Notes: generated by a model not told the origin, from the letters alone. A DNA stretch of 64,000 nt from Mya arenaria (GCF_026914265.1 NC_069124.1:72898402-72962401), one strand, 5' to 3'; positions 28,501-41,569 are shown, counted from the stretch's first letter. Numbers and translations: made by a program.

Positions 28501-31196
28501 ACAGCAGAGGAGGTAACCTGTGGGGACACTTGGTTTCTATTTTACACTGACGAAATGATTAATATCGTTATAGATCATGTTTTCTCTCACCTCAGATAAG
28601 TACATCCAATAATTTAACCATGCTAGAAATTCTTATCTTGCCCACGGGCGAAGATAAAAGACCCGCATGGAACTCCTTTTTAATTGTCATCACATTGTAA
28701 TTACCTCCATTGTTGAAGACTGGTCTGTAGCATCATAGAAACCTCGTCTTGTTGCAATATTTAAAACGCTAACAAATATTTCTCGCTTCAAAACAGTTTT
28801 CACGCACCTTTCAATAAATAATGCTTCACTCTCCTTAGAACTATTTAAAAACCGATTTGACTTATGATTAACTTAGTCTGAATCACTGCACGCATATCCA
28901 TGACAACCACGAATTATCGCCTATCCATACGCAATTATTTTCACTACGCACAAACGAGTTCCAGCAAAAATACATTTTTAATTAATTTTGTTTTACTGAG
29001 GTGGGAGAAAAAGCATCTACCATAGCCGCTCGGTAAACCTCGTTTCCGCAAAACACCCTACCGCTCGGGTCGGAATGAACCTTACACTCTCGGACATGGA
29101 ATATACTTATATTCTAAGCCCTGTTTAAAAAGAAAACATACCCAGTTAATATAAGAATCCTTCGCATTGATTTGTTTTTCTACTTGTTTACCAATCAAAT
29201 GTTTGTGCAGTTTTTTCACCCAAAACAAAGAAACTAAAATTCATTTTGGCTTGATGATAATAGTATAATAAAGGACGGACGGACGCACACACGCACGCAC
29301 GGAATCGCGCCTACCATTACTATATCCCCTCGCCTTTTCAAGGCAGTGGATAATAAAAAGAAAGGGGTATAATGAACGTGAAGACATGATTTAGGTGCTC
29401 ACCAGTTCTCATTGACCTCCATATGGCTGTCAAAGAAAGATACGGTATCGGCAGTCACATATTTGAGGCCTTCGAGGCGCGCGCCTATTAGCCCCGTGCG
29501 GACCTGGAGGCGCCGGAGCTCCACCAGCGGCCCCGGAAACTGACGTCGCAGTTGTTCCTCCAGGTGTGCCTGCAGACCCGCTGCTCAAGATGGCGATAAA
29601 CAAAATATTCATTAGCAATTTCGAGCGATATAATTTTCACTGAAAACATACATGACCTAATACGAGCATTTTTATTACATGAACTATCATTCTCGAAAGG
29701 CTCACCTACACTGACATATCCAAAGTAACTTTAAAACAATGAAACAGCTACAGTTCGTGCTCTGAATTGATTTTTAAAGTAAAGTGCAATTGGCTAATGA
29801 CCCGAACCGGCAATATCATCTAATGAAGCATCGACAGGACAGACGCTGGCTGCCAGTTAAACTGGCTTCCTGTTGCGCATGCAGCTACTCACGGAGGTTG
29901 CTGTTGTCGTCGACGAGGATGATCTGTTTCAGGAGGCGCGATGGCGTGCGGCTCACGAGACTGTGGACGGTCCGCAGCAGCACGGACGGCCACTCGTTGT
30001 GGAAGGGGATCACTACGCTTACTGTCGGCAGGTCCGCTTCTGGGTATTTCAGGTATCGGCACCTGTAGCGCGAGTATATACATGTATAAAAGTGAGATTA
30101 TTGAGTACAAGGTTCTTGATGAATACCAAATTGCAGACAGGGTGACCATTAAACCAAGAACTACCTATTTGTACCAGGTTTTCCTAGTATTATTATGATA
30201 TATGTTTCGTTAAATTCAAAAGTATCATCAAAGGGATCATTTGACAGGCATCACTTGGCTTTATAAATTTGCAATTGTTAATGGTAAAGTCATCTCCATT
30301 TATTATATAAATGTATTGACATAGTAGTTATGAACATGAGGTGTGAAAAAATCACTCAATACAAGGACATTTTAACATAATCAATAATAACAAATATCAA
30401 AACTAAATGCAAAGCGAAATGATGCACATAACGTAAGATCTTGAATGCTGTTGCAAAATGTCTTGGGCTTTCGATACAACGCAATACATGCTGTTTAAGT
30501 GACGTTCGGAATTATTAATTGTAAAAGTCACTATTATCGAGAAAAATACCTGGACAGAAGCTTCTTAACAAAACTTAATGTAGAATGATAAAATGTGATA
30601 GATCAAATATTTTCTCAGAGAGTATACCTGATACTGAACAATTATTGATCAAAGCATTAAAGCACTGGAATTAGACTTTAAGGATAGCACTTTAATTAGT
30701 CGTACATGATTATATGATATCCTTCTCCGGTTCAATTTTGCTCCAATGTTACCTTTCATTAGATTTCACTGTTAAGTGTAAGCCACTGTACATACCCGCT
30801 AGGCCTTGAGTCCGGGACGGGTCGGTTAAGCGGTAGGAGGTCGCTGAGCGCCACGTTAATACCGTGCTTTCGTTGGCTCTCCGTCACCAGGTCGCTGTCC
30901 AACACCTCTTCCGTACGGTAGTCCGTCAACGTTGACCGATCAACATCTTTCAAAATATTGTACAGTGGTGAATGTTCATAGAGATCATAAAAAATAGCGT
31001 TTGGATTTCTGTTGAATGTCATTGCGTCCGAGAACACCCCGCGTCGCCCACCCAGAATCTTGCTGCTGTACTTGAGTTTGACGTGCTTGTAAATGAAGAA
31101 CGTCACGTACACGGTTAGACATGACGCTAACGTCATAAAAAGGACGTATCTTTGCCAGATTTTCATACTGCTGACGTCGTCATAATCGCTGGGCAA
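25585..31196 (-). CDS. GALNT: polypeptide N-acetylgalactosaminyltransferase (GalNAc-T)
   Basis: This Golgi type II membrane enzyme starts mucin-type O-glycans by transferring GalNAc from UDP-GalNAc to Ser/Thr. Ten exons: 31196-30796, 30062-29893, 29580-29403, 28517-28314, 27916-27799, 27546-27361, 26980-26846, 26564-26421, 26084-25947 and 25761-25585. All phases fit and give 616 residues, a normal family length. Residues 17-36 form a signal anchor. The GT-A domain shows [28 protein letters not shown], the Mn-binding DSH (241-243), GFDWRL and WGGENLE near residue 348. [10 protein letters not shown] and [12 protein letters not shown] follow. Residues from about 455 form a ricin-type lectin domain with ELCID, QCVA, CFDRE and a QRW near the end (RQRWVF). 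Odd points: the usual GGLF is replaced by VGPGAV, and SFR/W after WGGENLE is FPWRVW. The exact GALNT subtype is not assignable by eye. Confidence 0.92.
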
Positions 31197-31937
31197 GGAT
31201 GTGGTCTCTCATGGTAATGTCACGACATAAGCTGAACGTCTGATGCTGTCTACAGCATTGTGTTATTCCTATGAAAACGAGAGAACATTACCAACGTTGA
31301 TTGAATTAGTATGCGACAATGAATTTGAATGCAATTTATATATTCGAAATACTCATTAATTCACCGAGCACAAACGATAGATACAAATCTTTATACCTAC
31401 TCTTATACCCCATTCTATCTTTTCTACCGTTTCTTTCCTAATTGAGTAAATTTCGCTTATGAATAAAAAATATTTCACTGTTTTCTACATAACAATACCT
31501 TTGTGATTTCCGACAATCTTACTTAATTTATCTTTGTCTGTATTGCTTATACATATCGATGTTTTAATGATACAGTGTATAAATAAGGAGATAAGTCTTA
31601 AAATTAGCTTTAGTCTTCAATCTTTTACCGTGTCTACGTGTAATATGCTGGTATATTAACATCATATTTAGTACTCACCTGGTCAACTCTACTTTCGGTT
31701 TACACTTTAAAGCTCTTCTAAGGGAACTAAATCATAAAACTACTAAATAAGGTCATATGCCAACTATAGTATAAACTGAAAGCTGACTACAGTATAACAT
31801 TTTATTGCGTTATAATGTTCCTCTGTTTCCGCTGAATATCGACTGAACCAACTACAGTGTTTGTTTAGCAATAAAGAATACAGAAAACATTTATTTTAGC
31901 AAAGCTGACAAAATAACATGAAATAAGACACTTAAAT

Positions 31938-32212
31938 GGGGCGTATCTAGCACTAGCAGATCCGCACCCCCCCCCCCCCCCGAAAAAATCGTACAAGTTT
32001 ACTTTTTAATTCAATATAAGAGAAAAAAATACGCCCCAAATGCACCATTTTGGGCTTGATATTTAAAACAAATATTGGGGTAGTACCCCCAAACAACCAT
32101 ACAAACACTTAAAACTAAATAACTTTCGGAGATGCGCAAGACAAAAAGCTACGCCCCTAGGTTACACCCCCTCTAACGTCCTGGAAATCCTGGACCCGGC
32201 CCTGCCTAGGCA
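31938..32212. repeat. dispersed repeat, copy 1 of 2
   Basis: Matches 56020-56285 in the same orientation. Shared landmarks: a start near CTAGC-GA-TCC, C-rich CCGC..., AAGTTTAC(T/C)TTT...AATATAAGAGAGAAAAAA, AGTACC(C/T)CCAAAC, TACGCCCC, CTAACGT and a final CCTGGAYCCGSCCC. It contains a run of 15 C at 31967-31981. No coding capacity; family unnamed. Confidence 0.65.
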
Positions 32213-32778
32213 TACTCAAGTTCTCACTAGCGGAAAATCCATTTTGTTGTTTCCCCGAAATGTCACTTTTTATTGGCTAAAGTTCGTCGTCATTTATTCG
32301 AATGAATGTTGGCGTTTAGAATGCTTAAAAATATTCTACTTTATTCTTCATTTTCCCCCCAATGGTTGGGACACGCAACCCCACTCTCTGCCTCAGGATG
32401 ATGCTATTCAACATATTTGAGGATATCATGAAGACTTTTAAAGGGACTAGACACCAGCCCAGATGATACAATTGCAAGAGAAAAAAAGCAAAATGCCATA
32501 AACTTACATAATATTGACATCGTTGTGTACAACGCATTGAATCTTACTCATTGATGTATGACATCGCTAACGACACATGCATCTTTCCCAGTTTTTTCGC
32601 ATTTTCCTAATCGAAATTTACCATGGTCGTTTACCATGTAAATCCCAGTAAGTTTTAAAATATTATATTTATTTGTTCTTATGAACATATATGACTTTAC
32701 TGGGAAACCATTATGCGCAATTTGAAACAGGGAAAACACAGATGAGACAGCAACATGAGTGTTGCGTTAATTATTTAA

Positions 32779-33133
32779 AGCCGCACCCTCACAGATATAA
32801 CGTATTGACAACATTTTAATTTCTTTGTCTTGGAACGAGCCAATTTTTGCGAAAATCCATGGGAACCAGTTATATAAGACTGCTGACAAATAATTAGATC
32901 GCAGATTTTTATATTTCAGTTTGAAAATTGATGTTTTATGCATTTTTCTTAAACCGTTAGTAAGGGTTTAAGTCATAAAACATTAATTTTTGAACGGAAA
33001 GATGAAAATCTACGGTCTGATTCTTTGTCAGCATTATTATAGCATTGATTTGCAGATATTAACGCAAAAAATGCCATTTCCAAGACAAAAAATAGAAAAG
33101 TTGTAAAACTGATAAATCTGTGAAAGTGCAGCT
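32779..33133. mobile_element. foldback MITE flanked by TTAA
   Basis: TTAA at 32775-32778 and 33134-33137 bracket inverted termini: AGCCGCACCCTCACAGAT at the left and, read inward from the right, AGCTGCACTTTCACAGAT. The similarity continues for about 165 bp per arm (TTTGTCTTGGAA, CTGCTGACAAA, CGYAGATTTT, AATTGATGTTTTATG), so the element is almost one long hairpin. A TTAA duplication fits a piggyBac-type MITE. No open frame of note. Confidence 0.85.
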
Positions 33134-33354
33134 TTAAGGGAGACTTATTTACACGAAATTGAATATTTATTGTTAATGTTTAAAATTAACAGCGCATAAT
33201 ATATGTAAATTTAATAACATCTTATTATTTATTGTGCATGCATTACATAAAATATACATCACTCTTTGAACTTTAAAGACTTGCATTTTTTGTGTCGGTG
33301 GCCTTATGTATTACACATAAATCACTATTGTATTGTCTTATCTTATCCTGTCTA

Positions 33355-33470
33355 GTCTTGGTATTGGTATTGGTATTGTATTGTATTGTATTGTAGTGGT
33401 ATTGTCTTGGTATTGGTATTGGTATTGGTATTGGTATTGGTATTGGTATTGTATTGTATTATATTGTTTT
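33355..33470. repeat. TTGGTA / TTGTA microsatellite
   Basis: A run of GTATTG hexamers mixed with TATTG pentamers, most regular at 33405-33450. Confidence 0.9.
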
Positions 33471-33935
33471 ATTTTTTGAAAATCTACTAACTACTTCAAC
33501 TGATATACCGGAGATAAAAAGGAAACGGAAGTCGCTCATCATTGCCGTGCTGATCGATGTTCTAACATCATAGATATTCCTAAATAGGAGTTTATATATA
33601 ATAACTTTTGCTAGTGAAGCTTTAAAATTGTGTTTTCTAAATAGTAAATACCATAGGATCGTAATGAATGTATTTAAATTGTTGTATTCAGGGGGTGTCG
33701 AGTATAATCAAAACGCGATGCGCTGAAAGACTATCTGCAGGCAAATATGTGAGAGTTGCAAATTTTATATGAACAGTGGGAATGGGTAAAGGGCACATAA
33801 ATAAAAGTGAAAACTGTGCCGAGGGTCAAGAGAGCTTGTGCCCAGATTGGGCGAGGAAACAAACATATCTATATCTATTTTATGGCGTCTGGTGTCATTT
33901 TGTATATGTAAACGTCACTTGTTCACTTGTTAAAC

Positions 33936-34365
33936 GTCGTAACCCCCCATCCCCATGTATTTCATGTAACAATGCATGCCCCTTTCAATCGTTTTTAAAG
34001 GTTGTTCGTTGCTTTGATTAGCCTGATATCATACGACAGGAAAGTATAATACATCACATATACCATTTCCTTTTATGAGCATACATGTTTTGTTTAAGGA
34101 AAATCATTTGTTTAAAACCAACTTCAGCAACAATTCCGTTCTAAATGCACAGCTTATCACTTCAGTCGACGTATCCCCCATCCCCATGTATTTGAAGTTA
34201 TAATGCATGCCCCTTTCAATCGTTTCTAGGTATTTCGGTGCTTTGATTAGATATTATACGTATGTCAAGTTTTATGAACATACACGTTTTAATTGTTTAA
34301 GGAAAATGATTTTATTTTAAGAACGACTTAAGCAATAATTTTAAATGCAGAGCTTATCAGATGGT
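33936..34365. repeat. ~230-bp direct tandem duplication
   Basis: Copy 1 (33936-34160) and copy 2 (34166-34365) share CGTCGTA-CCCCCATCCCCATGTATTT, AATGCATGCCCCTTTCAATCGTTT, GCTTTGATTAG, TATGA(G/A)CATACA(T/C)GTTTT, GTTTAAGGAAAAT and TAAATGCA(C/G)AGCTTATCA. Copies are perhaps 80% alike by eye. Confidence 0.8.
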
Positions 34366-35790
34366 CGTTTTCCCGCGGTGAGGACAGACATGTGGTCAGT
34401 TAATGTATGTAGAAACTATGTTTAGAAAATCGGTCAGTTAATGTAGTTGAAACTTTTTAGATTATCGGAACTTGTTTGTTCTAAGAATGAGAAAATGTTT
34501 GTGCTTTTTAAAGTTTATTGATAAATTTAATGTTTTATGTAAGTACCTGTGTAGAAACAGTACTAGTGCTGTTATGAATGCTTCGTACTCTTTGGATGTT
34601 TTACAGGTTTAATCCGAACTACTTTGCTTCACCAAACGTACGCATGACTCACTGTCGTATCAAGGCTTGTGCGCTTATATAAATTGAAAGCCTAATGTCT
34701 TAAACTATGCCAAGAATACACCGGAACGAAGCGTTTATGCAAAAAATGAAAACATCTCATTAGAAATATAAACGCCTAAAATCATAGAATGAATAGTATC
34801 TTGTTATTGTGTAACAGGTAAATTATAGTATTTTAAGCATTAGCAACGCGACACCTGAGATACAACTATTTTGACACTCAGACAATCATTTTTGTTTCTT
34901 ATCTCATAAAAGTCAAATAAAAAATGCACCATTACTAATAAGCGTGCTTCAGGGTCACGTCAGGTTATAATAACAAACCCTGCAGGCGATGGGACACTTG
35001 CGGTCGGTAATAATTTCTGGTAACATCATGGGCTAAACTCAGAGTGAATATCATTGTTACCTTCCTACCAGAGCCTTCAATATTTTGACCCACACTAATC
35101 TTATAAATATAGCGATCTAAAAATAGTTATATTCTGCTAAACGGTGAGTAAAATGCCGGAATGCAGAATAATAGCGCGGAAGTAGCCGAACAAGCAAAAA
35201 CTCATACTCGGACTGCAATACAACCAATCTATTTTTATGGTTTCGACGTCATTCTGCTAAACATAGAGCGCATTGAGACAAAAGAATGGGTTAAAACGAC
35301 ATGAATAGAAGTAGTTCTTCGGAGTTTGCGGTCTTAAGACTACCTGTGCGCATGCGCAGATAGTCTAAAAACAAGAGACACTCCATTCAGGAGGAACGAT
35401 GCATTCAGCGAACCTATTGATGAATACTTTGATGATACTAAATTTTCCCAAAATGTGTCGAAATACACACTGAAATAGTTTAATGTGTGAACGGTCTTTT
35501 GCATCATGATAAAAAAGTGCAGAAACATATCTTAGCTATGTCTATTGTTAAAAAGATAAGATAAGATAGCATGTACGTCATGTGCACGGTTAATAAAATT
35601 CAAACAAATTGTACCGTTTACAAGTATGCATAGATTAGTATTTTACATCGATGTTCGTGGTTCAAAGACTTAGCAATTAATACCTCGGACATACAGTTGT
35701 ACATAGATCATATCAAACAATTACTCAGCTACAATAAAGTATGTGATGAAGTTTTTTTTTATTATTGATTGAACGACGACACGAACATTT

Positions 35791-38700
35791 CTATCTACCG
35801 ACAACAGGATCAGTGTTCTGGCGAATACCTGTATTGAACTCGAGGCATCCGATGTTTTCAGTTGCGATTGGATCGTCCTTCATCCTGAAAACAACTCTGA
35901 AATCCCCCTGCAATAGAAAAAGATACAACCAGTCAATCTCATGCGTTTACTTATCTCATTCTCTAAAATAATTTTCTACACTCCTTACACAGGTCGGCAA
36001 ACCATGCATACAAAAATGGACCCATCTCTATCGTACGGTATTTTTTCAGATTAATACATCCGAGTACTCAGTAGTTACATACTCTATTTCGCACATAACA
36101 GATTTATTGGTCTGTTGAGCCAAAGCGAATATGTTTTTGAACATAAAACTTTCAATTCACATTGTGTCACTCAAGAAATATTAAAAATAAGTTCTTAATT
36201 GTATGATAGTTTGTGATCCGATCGTTGATACCGTCGACCCCGTATCTTGTTATTGGCCCCCATGTGCATGTGTACTCTCCTCGTTGTAAGCAATAGAACG
36301 CCAGTGTTATTCGCACACATGTGTATGTGTACTTTCCTTACTGTAAGCAATAGAACGCCAGGGTTATTGGCCTCCATGTGCATGTGTACTGTCCTCATTG
36401 TAAGCAATAGAACGACAGGGTTATTGGCCCCCATGTGTACGTGTACTCTCTTCATTGTAAGCAATAGAACGACAGGGTTATTGGCCCCCATTTGCACGTG
36501 TACTTTCCTTATTGTAAGCAATATAATGCCAGGGTTATTGGCCCCCATGTGTACGTGTACTCTCTTCATTGTAAGCAATAGAACGACAGGGTTATTGGCC
36601 CCCATTTGCACGTGTACTCTCTTCATTGTAAGCAATAGAACGCCAGGGTTATTGGCCCCCATGTGTACGTGTACTCTCTTCATTGTAAGCAATAGAACGC
36701 CAGGGTTATTGGCCCCCATGTGTACGTGTACTCTCTTCATTGTAAGCAATAGAACGACAGGGTTATTGGCCCCCATTTGCACGTGTACTCTCTTCATTGT
36801 AAGCAATAGAACGCCAGGGTTATTGGCCCCCATGTGTACGTGTACTCTCTTCATTGTAAGCAATAGAACGACAGGGTTATTGGCCCCCATTTGTACGTGT
36901 ACTCTCTTCATTGTAAGCAATAGAACGACAGGGTTATTGGCCCCCATGTGTACGTGTACTCTCTTCATTGTAAGCAATAGAACGACAGGGTTATTGGCCC
37001 CCATGTGTACGTGTACTCTCTTCATTGTAAGCAATAGAACGCCAGGGTTATTGGCCCCCATGTGTACGTGTACTCTCCTCATTGTAAGCAATAGAACGCC
37101 AGGGTTATTGGCCCCCATTTGCACGTGTACTTTCTCATTGTAAGCAATAGAATGCCAGGGTTATTGGCCCCCATGTGTACGTGTACTCTCTTCATTGTAA
37201 GCAATAGAACGACAGGGTTATTGGCCCCCATGTGTACGTGTACTCTCTTCATTGTAAGCAATAGAATGCCAGGGTTATTGGCCCCCATGTGTACGTGTAC
37301 TCTCTTCATTGTAAGCAATAGAACGACAGGGTTATTGGCCCCCATTTGCACGTGTACTTTCCTTATTGTAAGCAATAGAATGCCAGTGTTATTGGCCCCC
37401 ATGTGTATGTGTACTCTCTTCATTGTAAGCAATAGAATGCCAGGGTTATTGGCCCCCATGTGCATGTGTACTGTCCTCATTGTAAGCAATAGAACGACAG
37501 GGTTATTGACCCCCATTTGCACGTGTACTTTCCTTACTGTAAGCAATAGAACGCCAGGGTTATTGGCCCCCATGTGTATGTGTACTCTCTTCATTGTAAG
37601 CAATAGAATGCCAGGGTTATTGGCCCCCATGTGTATGTGTACTCTCTTCATTGTAAGCAATAGAATGCCAGGGTTATTGGCCCCCATGTGTATGTGTACT
37701 CTCTTCATTGTAAGCAATAGAATGCCAGGGTTATTGGCCCCCATGTGCATGTGTCCTCTTCTCATTATAAGCAATAGAATGCCTCAAGTTTAACAAACTG
37801 CGTACATGTGATTGTGAAACTGTTTTGATTTATAAAAATTGTCACGTGCCTTTTTTATTCGGCTGGATAGGTCAGTTCTATTGCACGTATGGAATACCGG
37901 TCTTATTACTTGAGCTGACAAATATCGCCACCCGCCTCAATCCAACACCATTAAACTATTATATAAGATTATAAATAAGCCAAGTTTTTCCAAAAGTAAT
38001 AACTTGGGTACCGAAAATTACTGCGGGTGTCCTTTAGTAATCATCCTGTTTGTCTGCCAATCATTGTATGACCCTGGTCTTTGGTAGGCAAAAAAAACCA
38101 CTATAAAATTAGCATTCGTCATTTTTTTTCTAAGTGTTGTAAATATTGTTATAAAAGTAATGGCCACAAAACTACAAACTTACTATGGCGAAAGGTCTGA
38201 TTCGAGACGGTAGGTCCGGAAGTACGATGTGCTTGTTTTGCAGCGTTAAACTCATCGGGTAAATGGGGCACTGGCCCAAATGACTAAGGGCGGCGAGGAA
38301 TATCTGTATATAAATGCCTCTATCCGTGATAACACCAGAGAAACCATTCCACATCCGGAAGATAATCCCACAGGCGTCAATGTTCTTGCTACAATGCAAA
38401 ACAGGAGAGATGATTTCAATTTCTAGTAGACATATTCTACGTATGCTCTACCATGCTTGCCGAGGAATACTTTATGTACATGTTGTTGTTGTTTTCAACG
38501 AGAAAGATTGGCCGGATTCGGATGTCTAATTCTGGTATAAGTAATCTACGCAGACATGACTTTGATCAATGGTTTGTCATGGAAATTATATTTTTTTATT
38601 AAAAAGGTTTTCACTATTGTCCCTTAAAACGAAAAAATATCACATACCATGAGCCAATGCTGGTGTCTCCAACACATGGCACTTTGGAATCTCCGAAGGA

Positions 38701-38855
38701 TGTTTTCTTCCAGATCTCTACGTCGATAAAGAGCTGATCAATCGTCTGGTTAACGGTCAGGTCCAGGGTCACGTGCAGTTCGCCCGGGAACACTACGGGG
38801 TTTGGGCGGACATCAAACGAATAAACCGTCAACACCGTCGGGCTACCTTTTGGGG
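35791..38855 (-). CDS. GM2A: GM2 ganglioside activator-like protein (ML-like lipid carrier), 5' exon(s) not found
   Basis: The GM2 activator lifts gangliosides from lysosomal membranes and presents them to beta-hexosaminidase A. Three exons are visible: 38855-38648, 38388-38184 and 35907-35791 (stop). They fit in phase and give 176 codons. The mature-domain start NPVVFPGELHVTLDLTVNQT parallels human DPVVVPGNVTLSVVGSTS. VPCVGDTSIGSC, then CGII, matches human IPCTDYIGSC...CDVL. QCPIYPMSLTLQNKHIVLPDLP matches [23 protein letters not shown]. The C-terminal GDFRVVFRMKDDPIATENIGCLEF matches [21 protein letters not shown]. The first visible exon begins with two bases of a split codon, so at least one upstream exon with the signal peptide is missing; it should lie beyond the TAG/TA microsatellite that starts about 90 bp upstream. 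Identification rests on Cys spacing and these motifs. Confidence 0.82.
36249..37783. repeat. 57-bp minisatellite, about 27 copies, in the last GM2A-like intron
   Basis: The unit is close to TTATTGGCCCCCATGTGTAC + GTGTACTCTCTTCATTGTAA + GCAATAGAACGCCAGGG, 57 bp, head-to-tail with no spacers. Variant positions (GTGTACGTG, TTGCACGTG, GTGCATGTG, GTGTATGTG; GAACGAC, GAACGCC, GAATGCC) alternate along the array, and the right end is more uniform. Because 57 is a multiple of 3, both strands stay open for up to about 300 codons; this is a by-product, not evidence of a protein. The array fills about two thirds of the 2.3-kb intron 35908-38183. Confidence 0.97.
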
Positions 38856-38948
38856 CTGTGGTTGAAAAACACTTGGCTTTTTATGGGATGTTTTTATACG
38901 CCGTATTCTGGTAGCGACGAGTTTTGGTAGAAAGCGATAATGATGATC

Positions 38949-39270
<322 letters not shown>

Positions 39271-40694
39271 GTGTGTTTCTTCAACACACTCGACTTCCCG
39301 GGTTCATTAAAAAACCCTTATAGATTTCGGCATTTTTGCGACGCATACACATTGTTGGCGCGGTCAACGTCTATGATCGTGGCCTTGTGGATGTTGATAA
39401 GGGGTTGACAGTCTGTCGCTTTTCATTGTCGTTCGCAGGAAGTTTTTCATTCATTTCAATCCACTAAACGACCTTTCACAAAAGTCTGAAGTAGGTGGCA
39501 TGGTAAGAAGAACCTCTAATATTGTTAATATGCACGGAAACAGGTCCTACTCGGTCTGCTTGAGGGTCTCTTTAGGAGTAGTCTAGAATGACTTGCGGTG
39601 CGATGCTCCATCTGACCTTCCATCGTGTAATTTCTGTTTTAATCGCTTTGCAAAAAGTACAATGATTTCAGTGATTCAGGACAAGATGTGCTAATTTTTC
39701 TATCACTGACAGTTTCAGGAGGCGGTTTGTTGATCGACTCACTTTCCTCGGACTGGATATGCTAATAGCGAATTGCTAACTTTAACAAAGTTCTGAACAA
39801 TCGGCACTATTGATTAAGAGAAATAGTTTATATTTATTCTTTACCGATATTAACCTAACCCTGAAAATTTAACTAAGATTTGAACTACATCTCCCCGAAA
39901 CATTCTTGTACAATGTAGCTATTTCTAACATTATTCAACAAAATAGTTTTAATTAATTTCATTTCATCAACAGCTTATGTGTTTTTAATCAATAACTTGC
40001 ACGAAAAACTTCGTACTGGGGTCTTAGTTTGCATAAATGAACCCTGGAATTACCGAACTTGCTTAAGTACATGTATATGTGTTGACAGCGGTGTTGTTTT
40101 AAGTTTCAGTCACACACATAGAGTGGATGTTAGATATGGACTTATTGTCACTTGTGCACCAATCTTCAACCATAATGTCCATTCAAACTCGGTAATTCTG
40201 CTGCATGTGAAGCATCGTTTCGAGTTTCAATTAATCACATTCAGTGGATGGTGAAATATGAAGTAAATGGTACCTGCACACTTTAAGCAGCATTTACAAC
40301 GAGGGCCATACTTTGCATTAAATCATGCAATAGCTATATACCAACCTTGCTTAATTAAATTGGTATGATGACTATAAAGCTTTTTTTATATTTCAAGCAA
40401 ACACATTGATTGGTTGGTTGGTTGGTTAGATATGTTGGTTTGCATGCAAAAAATTGATTAAACTGTGACACCGCTTCCAACGCTTCAGTTCTCTGTATTA
40501 TTTGAATAGTCGAGCTAAAAATAATTACATAATAAACATGACAAATTTTAATAAATATTTTTGATGATACAGTTTATGAACCAGACATTACCCCTGTAAA
40601 GGCCTCTGTCGACAAAAGCCCAATAACCATTGAGTTAAGTTATTAGATGTAAATCATCATTTACTCGTATTTCTAATTCATTGCCGGATGTAGC

Positions 40695-40800
40695 GGAGGT
40701 TTGTGCCATGTGACGCCGCATAGCAGCATCGCCGCATAAACGTGTTTTTATTTTTCGTTTATGCGGTGATTTTCAACGCATAAACAGGGCGACAACGTTT
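40695..40800 (+). repeat. CGCCGCATAAACG repeat, left copy (inverted relative to 42745-42840)
   Basis: GCCATGTGACGCCGCATAGC + AGCATCGCCGCATAAACG, then TTTATGCGGTGATTTTCAACGCATAAACAGG, match the reverse complement of 42745-42840 along about 95 bp. The two copies face each other across 2 kb. They could be TIRs of one composite element or two insertions of the same small family. Confidence 0.75.
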
Positions 40801-40928
40801 ATGCGGCGACGCTCAACGCATAAAGCAGAAATTGCTTATATGGGGCACATAAAGAGGATTAACTAAACCATTCATTATAAAGCTAAACAATAGAGTTCTA
40901 ATAATTGAACAAAAACGATGGTGATGAC

Positions 40929-40929
40929 G

Positions 40930-40967
<38 letters not shown>

Positions 40968-41001
40968 GATAATGATGATGATGATGATGATGATGATGAT
41001 G
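40929..41001. repeat. (TTG)n followed by (ATG)n microsatellite
   Basis: TTG x about 13 (40929-40968), then ATG x about 10 (40971-41001), then TCCG x 3. The His/Gln runs seen in translation on the minus strand are a product of the repeat. Confidence 0.95.
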
Positions 41002-41067
41002 TCCGTCCGTCCGTCCAGAAATCTTGTGACAAGGGAGTTCCATAGTCACTTACATTTATTCATTGGT

Positions 41068-41360
41068 GTATGAATGATGATGGTGGTGGTTGTGATTGTG
41101 GAGATGATGGTGGTGGTTGTGATTGTGGAGATGATGGTGATGGTTGTGATGATGTTGTTGATTATGATGATGATTAATATTAAGGCGAAGCATATTACTG
41201 TCATTTTGAAAAAATACGGGAATGATGATGATGATAATGATGATGATGGTGGTGGTGGTTGTAATTGTGGTGATGATGATTGTGGTTGTGATAATGTTGT
41301 TGATTATGATGTCGATTAAGATTAGGGAGTAGCATATTACTGTCATTTTGAAATATTTAG
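41068..41360. repeat. ~150-bp tandem duplication rich in ATG/GTG
   Basis: Two copies (about 41068-41219 and 41220-41360) share GATGATGGTGGTGGTTGT, GTTGTTGATTATGATG, GATTAA(T/G)ATTA and AGCATATTACTGTCATTTTG. Confidence 0.8.
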
Positions 41361-41569
41361 GGAAAAGTAGGCAAGCAAATTGGTCACATCTACATTTTTG
41401 TTACAAATGACTAGTGCATAAAACACAATCAATGAAAGAAAGACGTCCATGATGACCCTATATCAGTCATCTGAGTCCTCTTGTTTAAGTGCCCAAAACT
41501 AATGTTGTGTTGAAATTTTTGGAAACAATATCATTTTCAAAAGTATTCCTTTCCTTGCCCTGGTAACCA

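Larger units (their letters stand above)
31197..35790. other. repeat-filled gap between GALNT and the GM2-activator-like gene
   Basis: No gene was found. In order: the GALNT 5' flank, a dispersed repeat with a run of 15 C (31938-32212), a relative of the tRNA-containing element without the tRNA (about 32436-32600), a TTAA-flanked MITE (32779-33133), a TTGGTA microsatellite (33355-33470), a 230-bp direct duplication (33936-34365) and then unclassified AT-rich DNA to the end of the GM2-activator-like gene. Confidence 0.55.

Noticed and set aside
36249-37783. CRISPR-like array
   Set aside because: The units are contiguous with no unique spacers, and the window is clearly eukaryotic.
36195-37793. 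Four long ORFs (about 220-310 codons) on both strands with a 19-residue repeat
   Set aside because: They are the reading of a 57-bp minisatellite whose length is a multiple of 3; both strands are open, and the array lies in an intron of the GM2A-like gene.
40813-41346. ORFs with His and Gln runs
   Set aside because: Translation of TTG/ATG microsatellites; no flanking protein features.
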